Assembly: GCA_036013505.1 (NCBI GenBank)
Contig: CP107851.1
Coordinates: forward strand, 10,083,554 to 10,147,553
Source of the DNA: Streptomyces sp. NBC_00510
GTDB taxonomy: Bacteria; Actinomycetota; Actinomycetes; Streptomycetales; Streptomycetaceae
Direction of reading: 5' to 3'
Length of the DNA: 64,000 nt
Notes under the pieces: generated by a model
What the model saw: the letters and a program-made list of their open reading frames with translations, nothing else
Databases searched by the model: none
Told to the model about the DNA's origin: nothing
Translations under genes and position numbers: made by a program
Shown here: positions 8,801 through 16,900 of the stretch, in pieces
How the letters are laid out: each line of letters starts with the position of its first letter
Numbering within the stretch: the stretch's first letter is position 1

Positions 8801-10840
8801 CAGCGCCCCGGCGGCGGTGACCAGCAGCGAGCTTGCCGCTACGGCGAGGCGACGGTCCACATCGGCGGTATCCAGCTCGGGAGGAAAGAGGCTATCGAGG
8901 AGCCCGGAGTCCAAGATAGGTGGAGCGAGCGGGTCGTCCACAGCCTCGCCGCGGGTCATCGCGGCAATGACCAGAGAGCGCAACGCCTGCTCGCTCGCTT
9001 GCCCCAACAACAGGTGCCCAGAGGCAGCGGAAGAGAGGACGCGTGCGTCTTCCAGTAGCACCAGCGTGCGGCGCGGGAACCCGACGGAGGGGCTCTCCAA
9101 GACGTGCCGAGGCAGGGCAAGCTGATCCGAGAGAGCCCAGACGGCGAGGATCGCGAGCGGTTCCGGGCCTTCGGGCTTGTCAGTCCCGGTGATGAGGCGG
9201 CAATCGAGTTCAAGCAGGGTCTTGGCCACACTGGGGATGGTTCCCTCCAGCAAGGCGGTGGCCACGGCGGCCGGGTCGGGCGTGGTGGTGCCGCGCTCGG
9301 CGCTACCGAGATAGCCTTTCGCGCTGTGGTTCAGGACACCCGGTAGCCTCAGCCGGCGGTCCTGGATGCGGGCCAGGACGTCGTCACCGTCGACTGTCAC
9401 ACGTTCGTGGGCCATGAGAGCAGTAAGGAAATCTGCGGCCTCTTGCTGCTGAAGCTCCTCCAGCCGGACGGGAACCTGAAGATCTAGTTGGTCGTCTCCG
9501 TGGACGGTGAGGCGGACACGGGAGATGACGATGTTGGCCGTATCCCGGAAATAGGGGTGCGCGAGCAGTCGATCGAGCTCGCCGCTGATCTGGCGGGGTT
9601 CGTATCCCAGGCGCCCGCAGTCGATGACGAGGAGCAGAGTGCGCCCACGGGCATGTTCCCGGAGCCCGTCGATGACCAGTTCGCGACGGGGGTCGCCGTC
9701 GGTCTCGATGTCTTGGGAGACGTCCTGGAGGCGGACCTCCAGCGCGGAGGCGAGGGCCTCCAGGACCGGAGACTCGGCACTGGCATTCAGGATTGTGATC
9801 TCCAGTAGCAGCCAGGGTTGTTCTGCTGGCGCGGATTCTTTAACACCGGGGGTGGCCAGCAGTTGGCGGACGAACGCCTTCTTGCCGGCATAGCGGGGTC
9901 CGTGCACTGGGAGTACGGTGCGTTGCCGGAAGCGGCCCAGGGCGGCTTCCAGTTCCTGGGTGCGGCCGGTGAAGGTGGCCTCCGGAGCAGGCCAGGCCCG
10001 AAAGCCGTTCGGCAGAGACCGCTGGAGGCTGGCGGTCTCGGCGGTGATCGACGGGTAGGTGTGCGGGATACGGGGAGGTGCGATGTGCAGACGGTTACGC
10101 AGCCATGGCCGTTCCGCCCAGTTGGCCGTTGACTGGTGTGGCACGAGATTGGTCGTATCTGTGTCGTCAGAGCCAGCAATCATCTCGTCCACCGCATCGA
10201 ACGCCCACTGTGCGGACAGGCTGGCCCGTGTCTCCTTTACGCCCTCGAACGCCTTGAGCAGGGCTCCGGTGAAGAAGGTGGTCTCGCGTCCGGAGTCGCC
10301 AAGCGCAGTGTGCTCCTCCGACGCGGCGGCCATGACGAACCACCCGCGCTCACTACCGGCGGGCGTGGGCTCCCCCGGCACGGAACGGATGGCGCGGCCG
10401 GCGTAGCAGCAATCGAGGATGAGCAGTTTACGCTCGGCCCTCTTGCCTTCCCGGTCGACGGTCTGGAAGACCTCGCTCATCGACACCATCGAGGCCGAAG
10501 GGTTGGCGAGGTTTCCGGTGTCGTGTGGTGCCAGGTAGAGCATGCCGTCGTGGAGCTGGGCGTGGCCCACGAAGTAGAGCACGAAGATCCCGCCGCGCTC
10601 GGAACTCCGGTAGCTCGTTGCGACGGCGTCAAGCATGTCGGACCGCGTCAGGTCGACCTCGTGCTTCAGCCGCCCGCGCGGCACTCCCCACAGCTCAGGA
10701 TCCAGGAAGGCGGCCCTGAGCTTGTGGAGATTATTCTCGGCAGCGGGGACGGGGGCCAGATGGGACCTCGGGTATGTGCTGCCGCCAATCAGTAGGACAC
10801 TGGCGCAGGAGGGGTCGCTCTTCTCCTCGTCCGGGTTCAT
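5816..10840 (-). CDS. Caspase-like protease fused to STAND NTPase and helical repeats
   Basis: A 1674-residue protein. Residues 1-225 form a caspase/metacaspase (C14) domain with catalytic His93 in YFVGHAQ and the Cys pair C144-C145 in ILDCCYAG. Around residue 290 a STAND/AAA-type NTPase begins (FTGRTQEL, then P-loop GPRYAGKKA at 314-322 and Walker B-like LLLVIDCG near 405). The C-terminal ~900 residues are alpha-helical and repeat-like, as in sensor arms of STAND proteins. Its ATG overlaps the EACC1 stop by four bases, so both are translated together. By family knowledge such proteins sense a trigger through the repeats and release protease activity, often for programmed cell death or phage defence. 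The trigger and target are unknown here. Confidence 0.8.
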   Translation of the reverse strand: MNPDEEKSDPSCASVLLIGGSTYPRSHLAPVPAAENNLHKLRAAFLDPELWGVPRGRLKHEVDLTRSDMLDAVATSYRSSERGGIFVLYFVGHAQLHDGMLYLAPHDTGNLANPSASMVSMSEVFQTVDREGKRAERKLLILDCCYAGRAIRSVPGEPTPAGSERGWFVMAAASEEHTALGDSGRETTFFTGALLKAFEGVKETRASLSAQWAFDAVDEMIAGSDDTDTTNLVPHQSTANWAERPWLRNRLHIAPPRIPHTYPSITAETASLQRSLPNGFRAWPAPEATFTGRTQELEAALGRFRQRTVLPVHGPRYAGKKAFVRQLLATPGVKESAPAEQPWLLLEITILNASAESPVLEALASALEVRLQDVSQDIETDGDPRRELVIDGLREHARGRTLLLVIDCGRLGYEPRQISGELDRLLAHPYFRDTANIVISRVRLTVHGDDQLDLQVPVRLEELQQQEAADFLTALMAHERVTVDGDDVLARIQDRRLRLPGVLNHSAKGYLGSAERGTTTPDPAAVATALLEGTIPSVAKTLLELDCRLITGTDKPEGPEPLAILAVWALSDQLALPRHVLESPSVGFPRRTLVLLEDARVLSSAASGHLLLGQASEQALRSLVIAAMTRGEAVDDPLAPPILDSGLLDSLFPPELDTADVDRRLAVAASSLLVTAAGALDADDSKVNNAFQMRLRSALGWIEDEGGKRLPALHDVICSLVVAPAGDAPYLPASAEGLVQPAPREEQTATEPAASERPTSTPISDESIAPLAALYRLYHGVASLTFAARAEGAAAETGAQFVAAATEFSAALANCEPEQVPHTLLRSADASLALTGNKLRLRARLLDVRLAAIDVLLLGARQRGPGQASRITLAVSWLLNTADSLIDADRLSEARELVGKSEDLVAEELPQEDGTPRSIHSRLQLNSRIARVRSRLHLDPAQSRRELLDVVRSVVSGVELAHEQGEQLPLWSMRLFEAAILLLQQSSTDEELVETRTLVMESLERSWGDRRSWPPSICIPAAGFLRKVHVRCTDPALKQNGAQEAVELLAHLPAASHEEVARAGTTFQPPSEAGRRIPSLNDRDAAKVLSSLAQAYGFLARALRENQRFGAARTRLAKAEEYARAAVELAPTAFSYSVWLRQVLDIRRSAPRTGVSGEAAEKRRRVCVKAVRSWLARRDVRSHAHALLDLTCLDSDWFEEGSLRGAAQRTGEDFLRLHPVIQRRRIEAIYRERQQKLKAHRHRYGPSIELCALEMRLEREYRRWKGVLDFKVAKDERKKGIGPGPNTPTPQVDNASVFEVFRAAAALWPGDARLIAAEAGFRRYIWNYSKAIALYEYLARTAPNGEIRRVARLSAAEAMLADVEFSNPDHRTDWHARLVDAREHLNAVLSDSSRIGLAVVLRERVAIRLGEPVNWEPIDAAFETVVGGDYAGAIGRFLERRHYGQDRSPDRVGDRVRITTKGGSERVGHNPLRDLLDDFLDSHVDRDGAPGTVSDSAHDTPPHPSTADTLTGDGDLGEFTSELLGELLLTEFTSMQLLGGLGKLYLDRAADLVARYQTLHGSEPAPDSSTALDAAGHARRAYDCFDACRVLQEAHGNESIVTKFERGRAVTLAAKFLHSPDPFPRPLLQGRGPQLQQAVRLLLTAREHSVSGFNSVCSRAVGENFEVQEHVGLR

Positions 10841-11193
10841 CGCAGTTCCTTGAGAACCGTGGCTATTTCCTTTGCTTCCCCTTCTAGCGTGAGCTCGGAG
10901 CGCCGGGTGCCGTCGGGAAAGTCGGTGCGGATGACATGGACCTTGAGGGCGGCTCCATCCGGTTCGCGCAGCCGCTGTACGACGTGGTCATAGAGCATCT
11001 GCACGAGCACCGGAAGCATCGCGTTCTCTCCGAAGAACTGGAGTACCTCCATGGCGCCGAGCGCGCCCTTCTCGACCTCGGTGACGGAGCGGTCGACCTG
11101 AACGCCCTGCTCTTCCAGCTCCTCGCGCACAGCCGTCTCAATCCTGCGTAGCTCGTCCGCCCGGCCACCCTCGATCTTCACCACAACGTCCAT
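10837..11193 (-). CDS. EACC1-like effector-associated constant component
   Basis: 118 residues, first gene of the two-gene operon with the caspase-NTPase. It starts MDVVVKIEGG, continues with an amphipathic helix (DELRRIETAVREELEEQG) and a second predicted helical/membrane-associating segment (MLPVLVQMLYDHVVQRL), and ends with a beta-rich tail. The size, the MDVxVxxEG start and the pairing with a caspase-STAND protein match the effector-associated constant component EACC1 of actinobacterial conflict systems, thought to work as an adaptor. The role is inferred from context and resemblance; no catalytic motif is visible. Confidence 0.65.
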   Translation of the reverse strand: MDVVVKIEGGRADELRRIETAVREELEEQGVQVDRSVTEVEKGALGAMEVLQFFGENAMLPVLVQMLYDHVVQRLREPDGAALKVHVIRTDFPDGTRRSELTLEGEAKEIATVLKELR

Positions 11194-11266
11194 GTGTCCC
11201 CCTGGGTGTCACCATCTGACGAACATCAGGCATCAAGGAGCCCTACTGTAGCGAGAGTTCAGAGTT

Positions 11267-11470
11267 ATGGTCGCCGCTCGCCCTCGTCAAACCCAGTCCC
11301 TTCCGGCTGCCTTCCGCACCCGCAGAGATGGGCTCTGCTGCGGAGCCGCCATTCCTGTCCCTGCACACCACCGTCGTGCTGCCCCAGTAGCCAGCGCCAT
11401 ACTGGTCGGCATGACCGCGGCCGGCTTGAGCGTGCCGCTGCTGCGCTCCCTCATCGGCCGGTCCCGTTGA
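11267..11470 (+). pseudogene. Fragment resembling the small membrane protein at 13027-13284
   Basis: The end of this frame reads ILVGMTAAGLSVPLLRSLIG and stops at 11470. It resembles VLAGLTVAGVAVPFFNRLID in the small membrane protein encoded on the other strand at 13027-13284. The first 40 residues do not look coding. I read it as the surviving 3' end of a second copy of that gene family. Similarity over about 20 hydrophobic residues is weak evidence. Confidence 0.3.
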
Positions 11471-11520
11471 GCGCTGCGCGGTACAACACACAACAGATCT
11501 TGGTGCTGGCCCGCGGGGAG

Positions 11521-11870
11521 GCACAAGTGGGATCGGCTCCTTCTTCGGGCGGGACGCTCCCGTCGGGTGGATCCTGCACGTCGCCCCGGCGTGGCCGGAG
11601 CCTGCCCCTCGCGCTGATCGCCGTCGCTGCCGCTCCCAACGCCGCGGTCTTCGGAGCCGGATGGCTGCTCGCAGGGGTCGCCATGGTTGCGACCTTCTAC
11701 CAGCCAGCTTTCGCGCCTTCGCCCGATGCTGGGGCGACCAGCGCGTCCGTGCCCTGACCATCGTCACCCTGGCCGACGGTCTCGCCTCCACCGTCTTACG
11801 CCGGGCTCATCAACTTCCTGATGCGGGAGTCCTCCCCGCCGACGGGGGCCGCTGCGAACAAGCCCCTGCT
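11521..11870 (+). pseudogene. Decayed MFS transporter fragment
   Basis: Three reading frames, read in order, give typical major facilitator sequence. ALIAVAAAPNAAVFGAGW plus LLAGVAMVATFYQPAFA lies in one frame (to about 11720), ARCWGDQRVRALTIVTLADG in the next (to about 11790), and LINFLMRESS in a third. Intact MFS proteins have ~400 residues, so only about 110 survive and at least two frameshifts are needed. The fragment lies between two intact loci and is a relic. Confidence 0.5.
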
Positions 11871-11957
11871 CGCCGCCGCAGAGACGGCGAGGTCTCGAAG
11901 CTGCCCGAGTCCATTGAGCAAATGCACTGGAGCATGTTCCCGTTGTTCTCGGTGGCG

Positions 11958-13034
11958 TTATGAGACGTGTCGCTCCAGGTGGATGGTGGTGAAGACGGCG
12001 ACCTTGGCGCGCAGGACCCAAGGGTCAAACGGTTTGCCGATGTAGTCGACGGCGCCGGCCGCGTACCCACGGGCTGAGTGCTCCGCGTCCACTCCCATGG
12101 CAGTCAGGAAGATGATGGGGACGTCCCGGGTCCGGGGGCGGCGCTTAATATGAGCACAGGTCTCGTATCCGTCCATTCCCGGCATCTGTACGTCCATGAT
12201 GATGACCGCGAAATCGTCGTAGTCCAAGAGCGCCTTGAGCGCTTCTTGCCCGGACGACACGGTGACCATCTCTTGGTCGAGCGTGGACAAAACAGCAGTC
12301 ATCGCGAGCAGATTGTCCGGCTGATCGTCGACGATCAGGATCCTGGGCATACCCCGCGGTGTGGCCGGCAGTTTCGCAGTCGCTGCCTCCTGCACTGCGT
12401 CCAGTTGGCGTTCGAGCAGATTGCAGCGGTCCTCCGCGGCAGCACGCTGGGCTCGTGCCTCCCTGAGGTCCGCTCCGAGCCGCTCGACTTCCCGCTGCAG
12501 CACGTTGCGCTCGGCAATAAGACCGCACACATCGGGATGAGCTGCCGCGAGTTCGTCCGCTCGCTTCCGCTCCTCGTTGCGTTCGGCCTCCAGCTGGTTC
12601 AGACGCGTCTGCAGGTCGGCGATCCGCTGCTTCCTGTCCAGCAGCGCATCGCCCAGAACGTCGCCACGAACGCTGGACCGCCGGGAGACCCTGTCGGCGT
12701 CGGCCAGTTGCTGCTCCAGGATCTCGGCAGCGTGCTTGGGGGAGGAGGCGGCATCCACGGCCGACCCGTACAACTCGCGGACGAACTCGATGGCCTCGAT
12801 GGTGACCGCGGTTCCACGGTGCTCGGCGACATCCGCGAAGAGGTCGTTGATGACCTGCCATGGCGGTAACCGGGTGCCGTTCAGGTAGCGCGAGAACGTT
12901 CCCGGGTCGCGCTGGCGCCGCGCCGCGTACCGCCGCACGGATACCTCCAGGCCTTCAAACAGCTCCCGCAGAGCCTGAGCAAGAGCACGTGAAGCGTCAT
13001 TGAGGTCATCTCCCAGAGGCCGCAGCTCACCCAT
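11958..13034 (-). CDS. Response regulator with N-terminal HTH-like domain and coiled coil
   Basis: 358 residues from ATG 13034. The N-terminal 60-90 residues resemble an HTH segment common in Streptomyces (RRYAARRQRDPGTFSRYLNG, then LPPW and a helix). Residues about 125-220 are a charged coiled coil. Residues 230-355 are a full REC domain with the acidic pair in ILIVDDQP, phospho-acceptor Asp281 in IIMDVQMPGMDGY, a conserved Thr (IIFLTAMG) and the conserved Lys in YIGKPF. REC at the C-terminus with no output domain after it is unusual. No histidine kinase is adjacent. Its start lies inside the end of the upstream membrane-protein gene (8-base overlap), so they form an operon. Confidence 0.8.
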   Translation of the reverse strand: MGELRPLGDDLNDASRALAQALRELFEGLEVSVRRYAARRQRDPGTFSRYLNGTRLPPWQVINDLFADVAEHRGTAVTIEAIEFVRELYGSAVDAASSPKHAAEILEQQLADADRVSRRSSVRGDVLGDALLDRKQRIADLQTRLNQLEAERNEERKRADELAAAHPDVCGLIAERNVLQREVERLGADLREARAQRAAAEDRCNLLERQLDAVQEAATAKLPATPRGMPRILIVDDQPDNLLAMTAVLSTLDQEMVTVSSGQEALKALLDYDDFAVIIMDVQMPGMDGYETCAHIKRRPRTRDVPIIFLTAMGVDAEHSARGYAAGAVDYIGKPFDPWVLRAKVAVFTTIHLERHVS

Positions 13035-13284
13035 GGCGCTCCCCCTCTGCGACACCGGTGCCCGCAGGCGCCGACGGCTGCACCGCGCTGCTGTCGGAAT
13101 CAATGAGGCGGTTGAAGAACGGGACAGCCACGCCCGCCACGGTCAGACCCGCGAGCACGCTGCGCGGCGCCCCTTCCCCGGCCAGGGCCGTCAGCCCACC
13201 GGCTGCCGCGCCTGCAAGCAAGGCGAGCAGGAACACCAGCGTCGCTCTCAATGACAGCAACGGACGGTCCACCACGTACTCCAT
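13027..13284 (-). CDS. Small predicted membrane protein
   Basis: 85 residues with two hydrophobic segments (LVFLLALLAGAAAGGLTAL, about residues 16-34, and VLAGLTVAGVAVPFF, about 42-57) and a polar C-terminal tail. It overlaps the response regulator start by eight bases, so the two are probably made together and may interact. I do not recognise the family. The ATG at 13284 opens the operon. Confidence 0.6.
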   Translation of the reverse strand: MEYVVDRPLLSLRATLVFLLALLAGAAAGGLTALAGEGAPRSVLAGLTVAGVAVPFFNRLIDSDSSAVQPSAPAGTGVAEGERHG

Positions 13285-13922
13285 TCATGCAACCCACCCC
13301 CACAAGAGCGGAACGTGACCCCCATCCAGCCCAGTGCGGATGGGGAGTCCAGAATGAAGCAAGCCCCAGGTGTTGCATCCCGGGATCGGGCAATAGCGGC
13401 GGCCAAGTATTCGGCTGCAACGCCCCCTACCCGACTGTGGCGAAACGTCTGCGCTGGTCTACAGACGGGCGCTACCGAACGTTGCCATCGTGTTGCTCTG
13501 CAACGGTGCCAACTCCCGCAACGCCGCGAGCCGAGCCGTCACTGCACGCCAGCGCCTTGGCAGCAGGCGCCGTGCAGCCGACCCCAAACGCGCTCAGCGC
13601 CGCCGTCCGCGGACCGGCTGGCCCGGCCCGCGGGTAGTGCATGTGTCCGTGCGCTCGCAGGGCATGGTGCGTAGGGCCAGAACAGCCAATCGCTAAACGA
13701 TTCGCTAAACGATCAACCCCGTTCACCGCCTGAGCGAAGCTCCGTGCCGCCGCCGGGTCGGTGTTGATCAGCGAGTGAGGCGTGCGCAGCCCGTATGCGC
13801 CGGCCGTGGGAGCTGCCGCGGGTTGTGGGAGGTGATGCCGTCCAGCTCGGGCCGGTTCGCCATCGTCAGGAGTGCGCAGCCGGACCCGCTGCGCAGCCCG
13901 CGGGAGGGTGCAGTAGCGACGT
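13285..13922. other. Non-coding or decayed region
   Basis: About 640 bases without an open frame that looks coding on either strand. The only structure I see is a tandem direct repeat of a 12-base unit (TCGCTAAACGAT, two copies at about 13689-13712), one of the few A/T-containing motifs here. It could be an operator or simple slippage. Confidence 0.4.
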
Positions 13923-14120
13923 GTGGCGGGGCAGGCGAAGGACAAGGTCGTCCGTTTCTGTCGCCGTATGGAGAACGCTGCCACCGGCGAGGTGGCGGCC
14001 GTGATGGTGCTGACCGGAGTCCACATCGACACGGCCGCCCGGCGCTCGTGCCCGATGCCGCCCGAGATCGTCTCGGCGGCGCAGAAGATGGTCGTGCCCG
14101 GCTTCGGGCCGGGTGTCTGA
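13923..14120 (+). CDS. Small hypothetical protein (possible remnant)
   Basis: 65 residues starting at GTG 13923. Codon third positions are overwhelmingly G or C in this frame, which favours real coding over chance. The sequence (for example TGEVAAVMVLTGVHIDTAAR) matches nothing I know. Ribosome site spacing is poor. The surroundings are decayed, so this may be a fragment of a longer gene. Confidence 0.35.
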   Translation: MAGQAKDKVVRFCRRMENAATGEVAAVMVLTGVHIDTAARRSCPMPPEIVSAAQKMVVPGFGPGV

Positions 14121-14331
14121 ACCGCTGCGTCGTGGTGCCGCTCGGGCGGGCACCGGTGCGCCGCTCCTGCCTGAACCGGTCGGTAGCGGTTGGCCGCGTC
14201 GGCAGGGGTCCCCGCGCACGTGACCGTGTCGGCTGACTGGTGGGCCGAGTTTCCTCCTTGATCGCTACGATCTTGACCTGATTCGGCCTGACCTGAAGAA
14301 CGACATTGCGGAAGGAGCGCCCCAGGCTGTC

Positions 14332-14619
14332 ATGGTCTACCGCATACATTTCACGGTTCAGGATCTGGCCCGTACACGTGTGGCCGAGGCGCCGATGCCG
14401 CTGCATGAGCTGGAACTTGCAGCGCGAGCCCTGCAGAGCCGCAGCCAGCCTGCCCGGCTCGATGCCTGGCGGCACCGTGCTCGCGCACAGATGTCTGCCC
14501 AAGCTCGCGTGGCCCTGGCCCTCATGCCTGCTGTGGGATATTCGCCTGGCTTTCTCAGAAGCCGTTTCCCTATCGATCATGGTGAGCATCGGTTCGAGTG
14601 TGGCGACTCGGTCGGGTGA
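14332..14619 (+). pseudogene. Truncated ArsR/winged-helix regulator (N-terminal fragment)
   Basis: The 95 residues begin MVYRIHFTVQDLARTRVAEA and continue LHELELAARALQSRSQP. This is the characteristic opening of a large family of Streptomyces winged-helix (ArsR/DUF5937-like) repressors of 300-350 residues. After YSPGFL the family pattern ends abruptly and an unrelated tail runs to a stop just before the IS5-type element. The DNA-binding domain is lost, so it is non-functional. Confidence 0.6.
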
Positions 14620-14934
14620 TCTTCCGGATGTCCGGGCATGAGGGTAGGGCCTCCTGCACAGCTCATGGGTGTCGAATCCAAGTGAGCAACAGGAGGCCCT
14701 GTGCCGCAGTCTTGCGTTCCGGTAGCGGCGGAGTCCAACTCGCTTCCTCTGTCGTGTGCCTGTCTCGCGCACCGGTTCGGGAACGCCGCGGATCGCCCGC
14801 ACAGGAGGCCGAGGTATCCCTCCGACATGACGGACACGGAGTGGGCCGCGGTGCGCGATCTACTGCCGGTGCCGGGGTGGATGGAGGGCAGGGGCGGGCA
14901 GCCGGAGGGCTACTGCCATCGGCAGATGCTCGAC

Positions 14935-16251
14935 CAATGCCACGAAGTTAAGAGCCCCGCGGTGGTGTCAAGGCATCAGGGAGAGTGATCTTGTAGGTGT
15001 TCGGCGCGGTGCGGATGAGTCGGCCGTTGCGAGCCCAGTAGCAGAGTTGCGCGGTGAGGCTGCTGAGGGGACGCCCCGAGGTGGGGAGCGCGAGATGCCG
15101 CGCGATGTCCCGGGTGTGCATGGCTTGGTTGGAGTTCGCGGCCAAGAGCTGGCAGACCTGGCCCCAGCGTCCTGAGAGGGCTCGGCTTGGGTCCTGCGCG
15201 CTGGGCAGGGGTGGTGGGTGCACGGTGATCTCGATGGCGGTGATCGGGGTGCTGTCGCGTGGACGCCCGTCGCGGTTCCAGATGTTGTAGCGGGAGGTTC
15301 CGCATTTGACGATGCGGGCGGACAGTCGCATCCGGCGCCTGGGAAGCAGCGCGTGCAGGACGCGGGCGCCGATGTGTTCCACCAGGTCGGAACGGCTGCT
15401 CGGCCCTGAGGCTACGGTCGTTCCGACCAGGCTGGCCACCGTGTCGCGGGCGGCTTCCAGAGCGACGGTGAAGCCGGCTCGGTCGGGATCGCAGCCGGGC
15501 ATTGTCTCCACCGCGGTCACCATGACCGAGCGCAGGGCCTGGTAGAGGGCGAGCAGTCCCCACATCTCCTGGTTGAGACCCACCGGGTCCTTCGAACGTA
15601 GAACTCGGCCTTTGAGCAGGGTGTGGCGGAGCGCCAGGTAGGTGATCTCGATCTCCCAGCGCTCGTGGTAGAGACGCACCAGGTGGTCGGCGGGATCGGT
15701 GTGGTGGTCGTTGAGCGTGGTCAGCAGGCGGTAGGTCCCGCCGAAGTCGCTGCCGTCGGCGGTGCGGGAGTGGATCTCGGCCTCGATCACCCGCAGCGGG
15801 AGGCCCCCGATCCGGGTCAGGTAGGAGCCGTCGGGCAGCAGCGCCAGCACCGGCGGTCGTCGGGTGCTGGTGGCGCGTATCAGGAACTGAGTGCCCTGAG
15901 CTGCGATGTCTGCAAGCAGTTCGTTGCTGTCGAAGGCGCGGTCCGCCAGGAGGAGCATGTCCGGGGTCAGGTGACCGACCAGTTCGTGGGCGTAGTCGGT
16001 CTCGCCCTTGGATGCGGGGCCGAAGACCGCTGCGATCAGGCCGCGGGTGCCTGTTTCGCACAGGGTCATGAGCATCAGCCGGGGGTAGCCGGTCGGGCCG
16101 TAGCGGCGTTCGGTGCGGCCGAGCCAGGACCGGTTGCGCTCGTGGTCGGGGACGGACAGGCTCCCGCAGCCGTCCCCTGGATAGCAGAGGAGGCCCCTCG
16201 CATCCCGCCCACGCTTGACACCGCCGCTGGGCTCTTAACTTCGTGGCATTG
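14935..16251 (-). mobile_element. IS4-type insertion sequence nested in the IS5 transposase
   Basis: The ends are perfect 23-base inverted repeats (starting CAATGCCACGAAGTT at 14935 and its complement ending at 16251), and the similarity continues imperfectly for about 15 more bases. The element is flanked by a 10-base target duplication GATGCTCGAC at 14925-14934 and 16252-16261, which proves transposition. At 1317 bp it is short for IS4-family elements. Confidence 0.9.
14948..16075 (-). CDS. IS4-family transposase, probably N-terminally truncated
   Basis: 375 residues from the first ATG. The DDE core is visible: LLLADRAFDSNELL, RATSTRRPPVL, and LYHERWEIEITYLALRH, which carries the YREK-like signature of IS4. 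The C-terminal extension (LTAQLCYWARNGRLIRTAPN) is HTH-like. Family members usually have over 400 residues with an additional N-terminal region. Here the open frame reaches the terminal repeat without it, so an internal deletion has probably removed the start. It is likely non-autonomous. Confidence 0.75.
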   Translation of the reverse strand: MLMTLCETGTRGLIAAVFGPASKGETDYAHELVGHLTPDMLLLADRAFDSNELLADIAAQGTQFLIRATSTRRPPVLALLPDGSYLTRIGGLPLRVIEAEIHSRTADGSDFGGTYRLLTTLNDHHTDPADHLVRLYHERWEIEITYLALRHTLLKGRVLRSKDPVGLNQEMWGLLALYQALRSVMVTAVETMPGCDPDRAGFTVALEAARDTVASLVGTTVASGPSSRSDLVEHIGARVLHALLPRRRMRLSARIVKCGTSRYNIWNRDGRPRDSTPITAIEITVHPPPLPSAQDPSRALSGRWGQVCQLLAANSNQAMHTRDIARHLALPTSGRPLSSLTAQLCYWARNGRLIRTAPNTYKITLPDALTPPRGS

Positions 16252-16900
16252 GATGCTCGACGCGGTCCGCTACCTGGTAGCGGGCGGTATCACGTGGCGG
16301 TCGATGCCCGCGGACTTTCCCGCATGGGAAGCGTCTACGCGTTCTGGCGACGGTGGCGGGACCAGGGCCTGATTGGTGAACTGCACGACCGGCTGCGCGA
16401 CCGCGTCCGCCAGGTCGAGGGCCGCGATCCGGAGCCGACCGCGGGCATCATCGACGCGCAGTCGGTCAAAGGGGCGGCGTCGGTTCCGGCCGCCACGCGG
16501 GGCTTCGACGCGGGGAAAAGGATCAACGGACGCAAGCGCCATATCGTGGTCGACACCCTCGGACTGCTACTGGTCGTGATGGTCACGGCCGCTTCGGTGA
16601 CCGACCGTGAGGCCGCTGGCGGTCTGCTGGCCCGGCTGCGCGAGCGGCACTGGCGCATCTCGTGCGTATGGGCGGACGGCGGTTACACCGGGCATCTGGT
16701 CGACGTCGCCCGCGCTGTCTGGCGGATCGCGCTGACCGTGGTCAAGCGCACCGACGACACCCGCGGGTTCACCGTGCTGCCCAAAAGGTGGCTGGTGGAG
16801 CGGACGTTCGCGTGGCTGATGCGCTCTCGCCGCCTGGCCCGCGACTACGAGACCCGCACCGACAGCGCCGAAGCGCTGATCCACTGGTCGATGAGCATGG

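Noticed and set aside
13768..14802. A 344-codon minus-strand open frame
   Set aside because: Composition is Arg/Pro/Ser-rich without fold character, it runs antisense to the ArsR fragment and the IS5 start, and codon bias favours the plus strand there.
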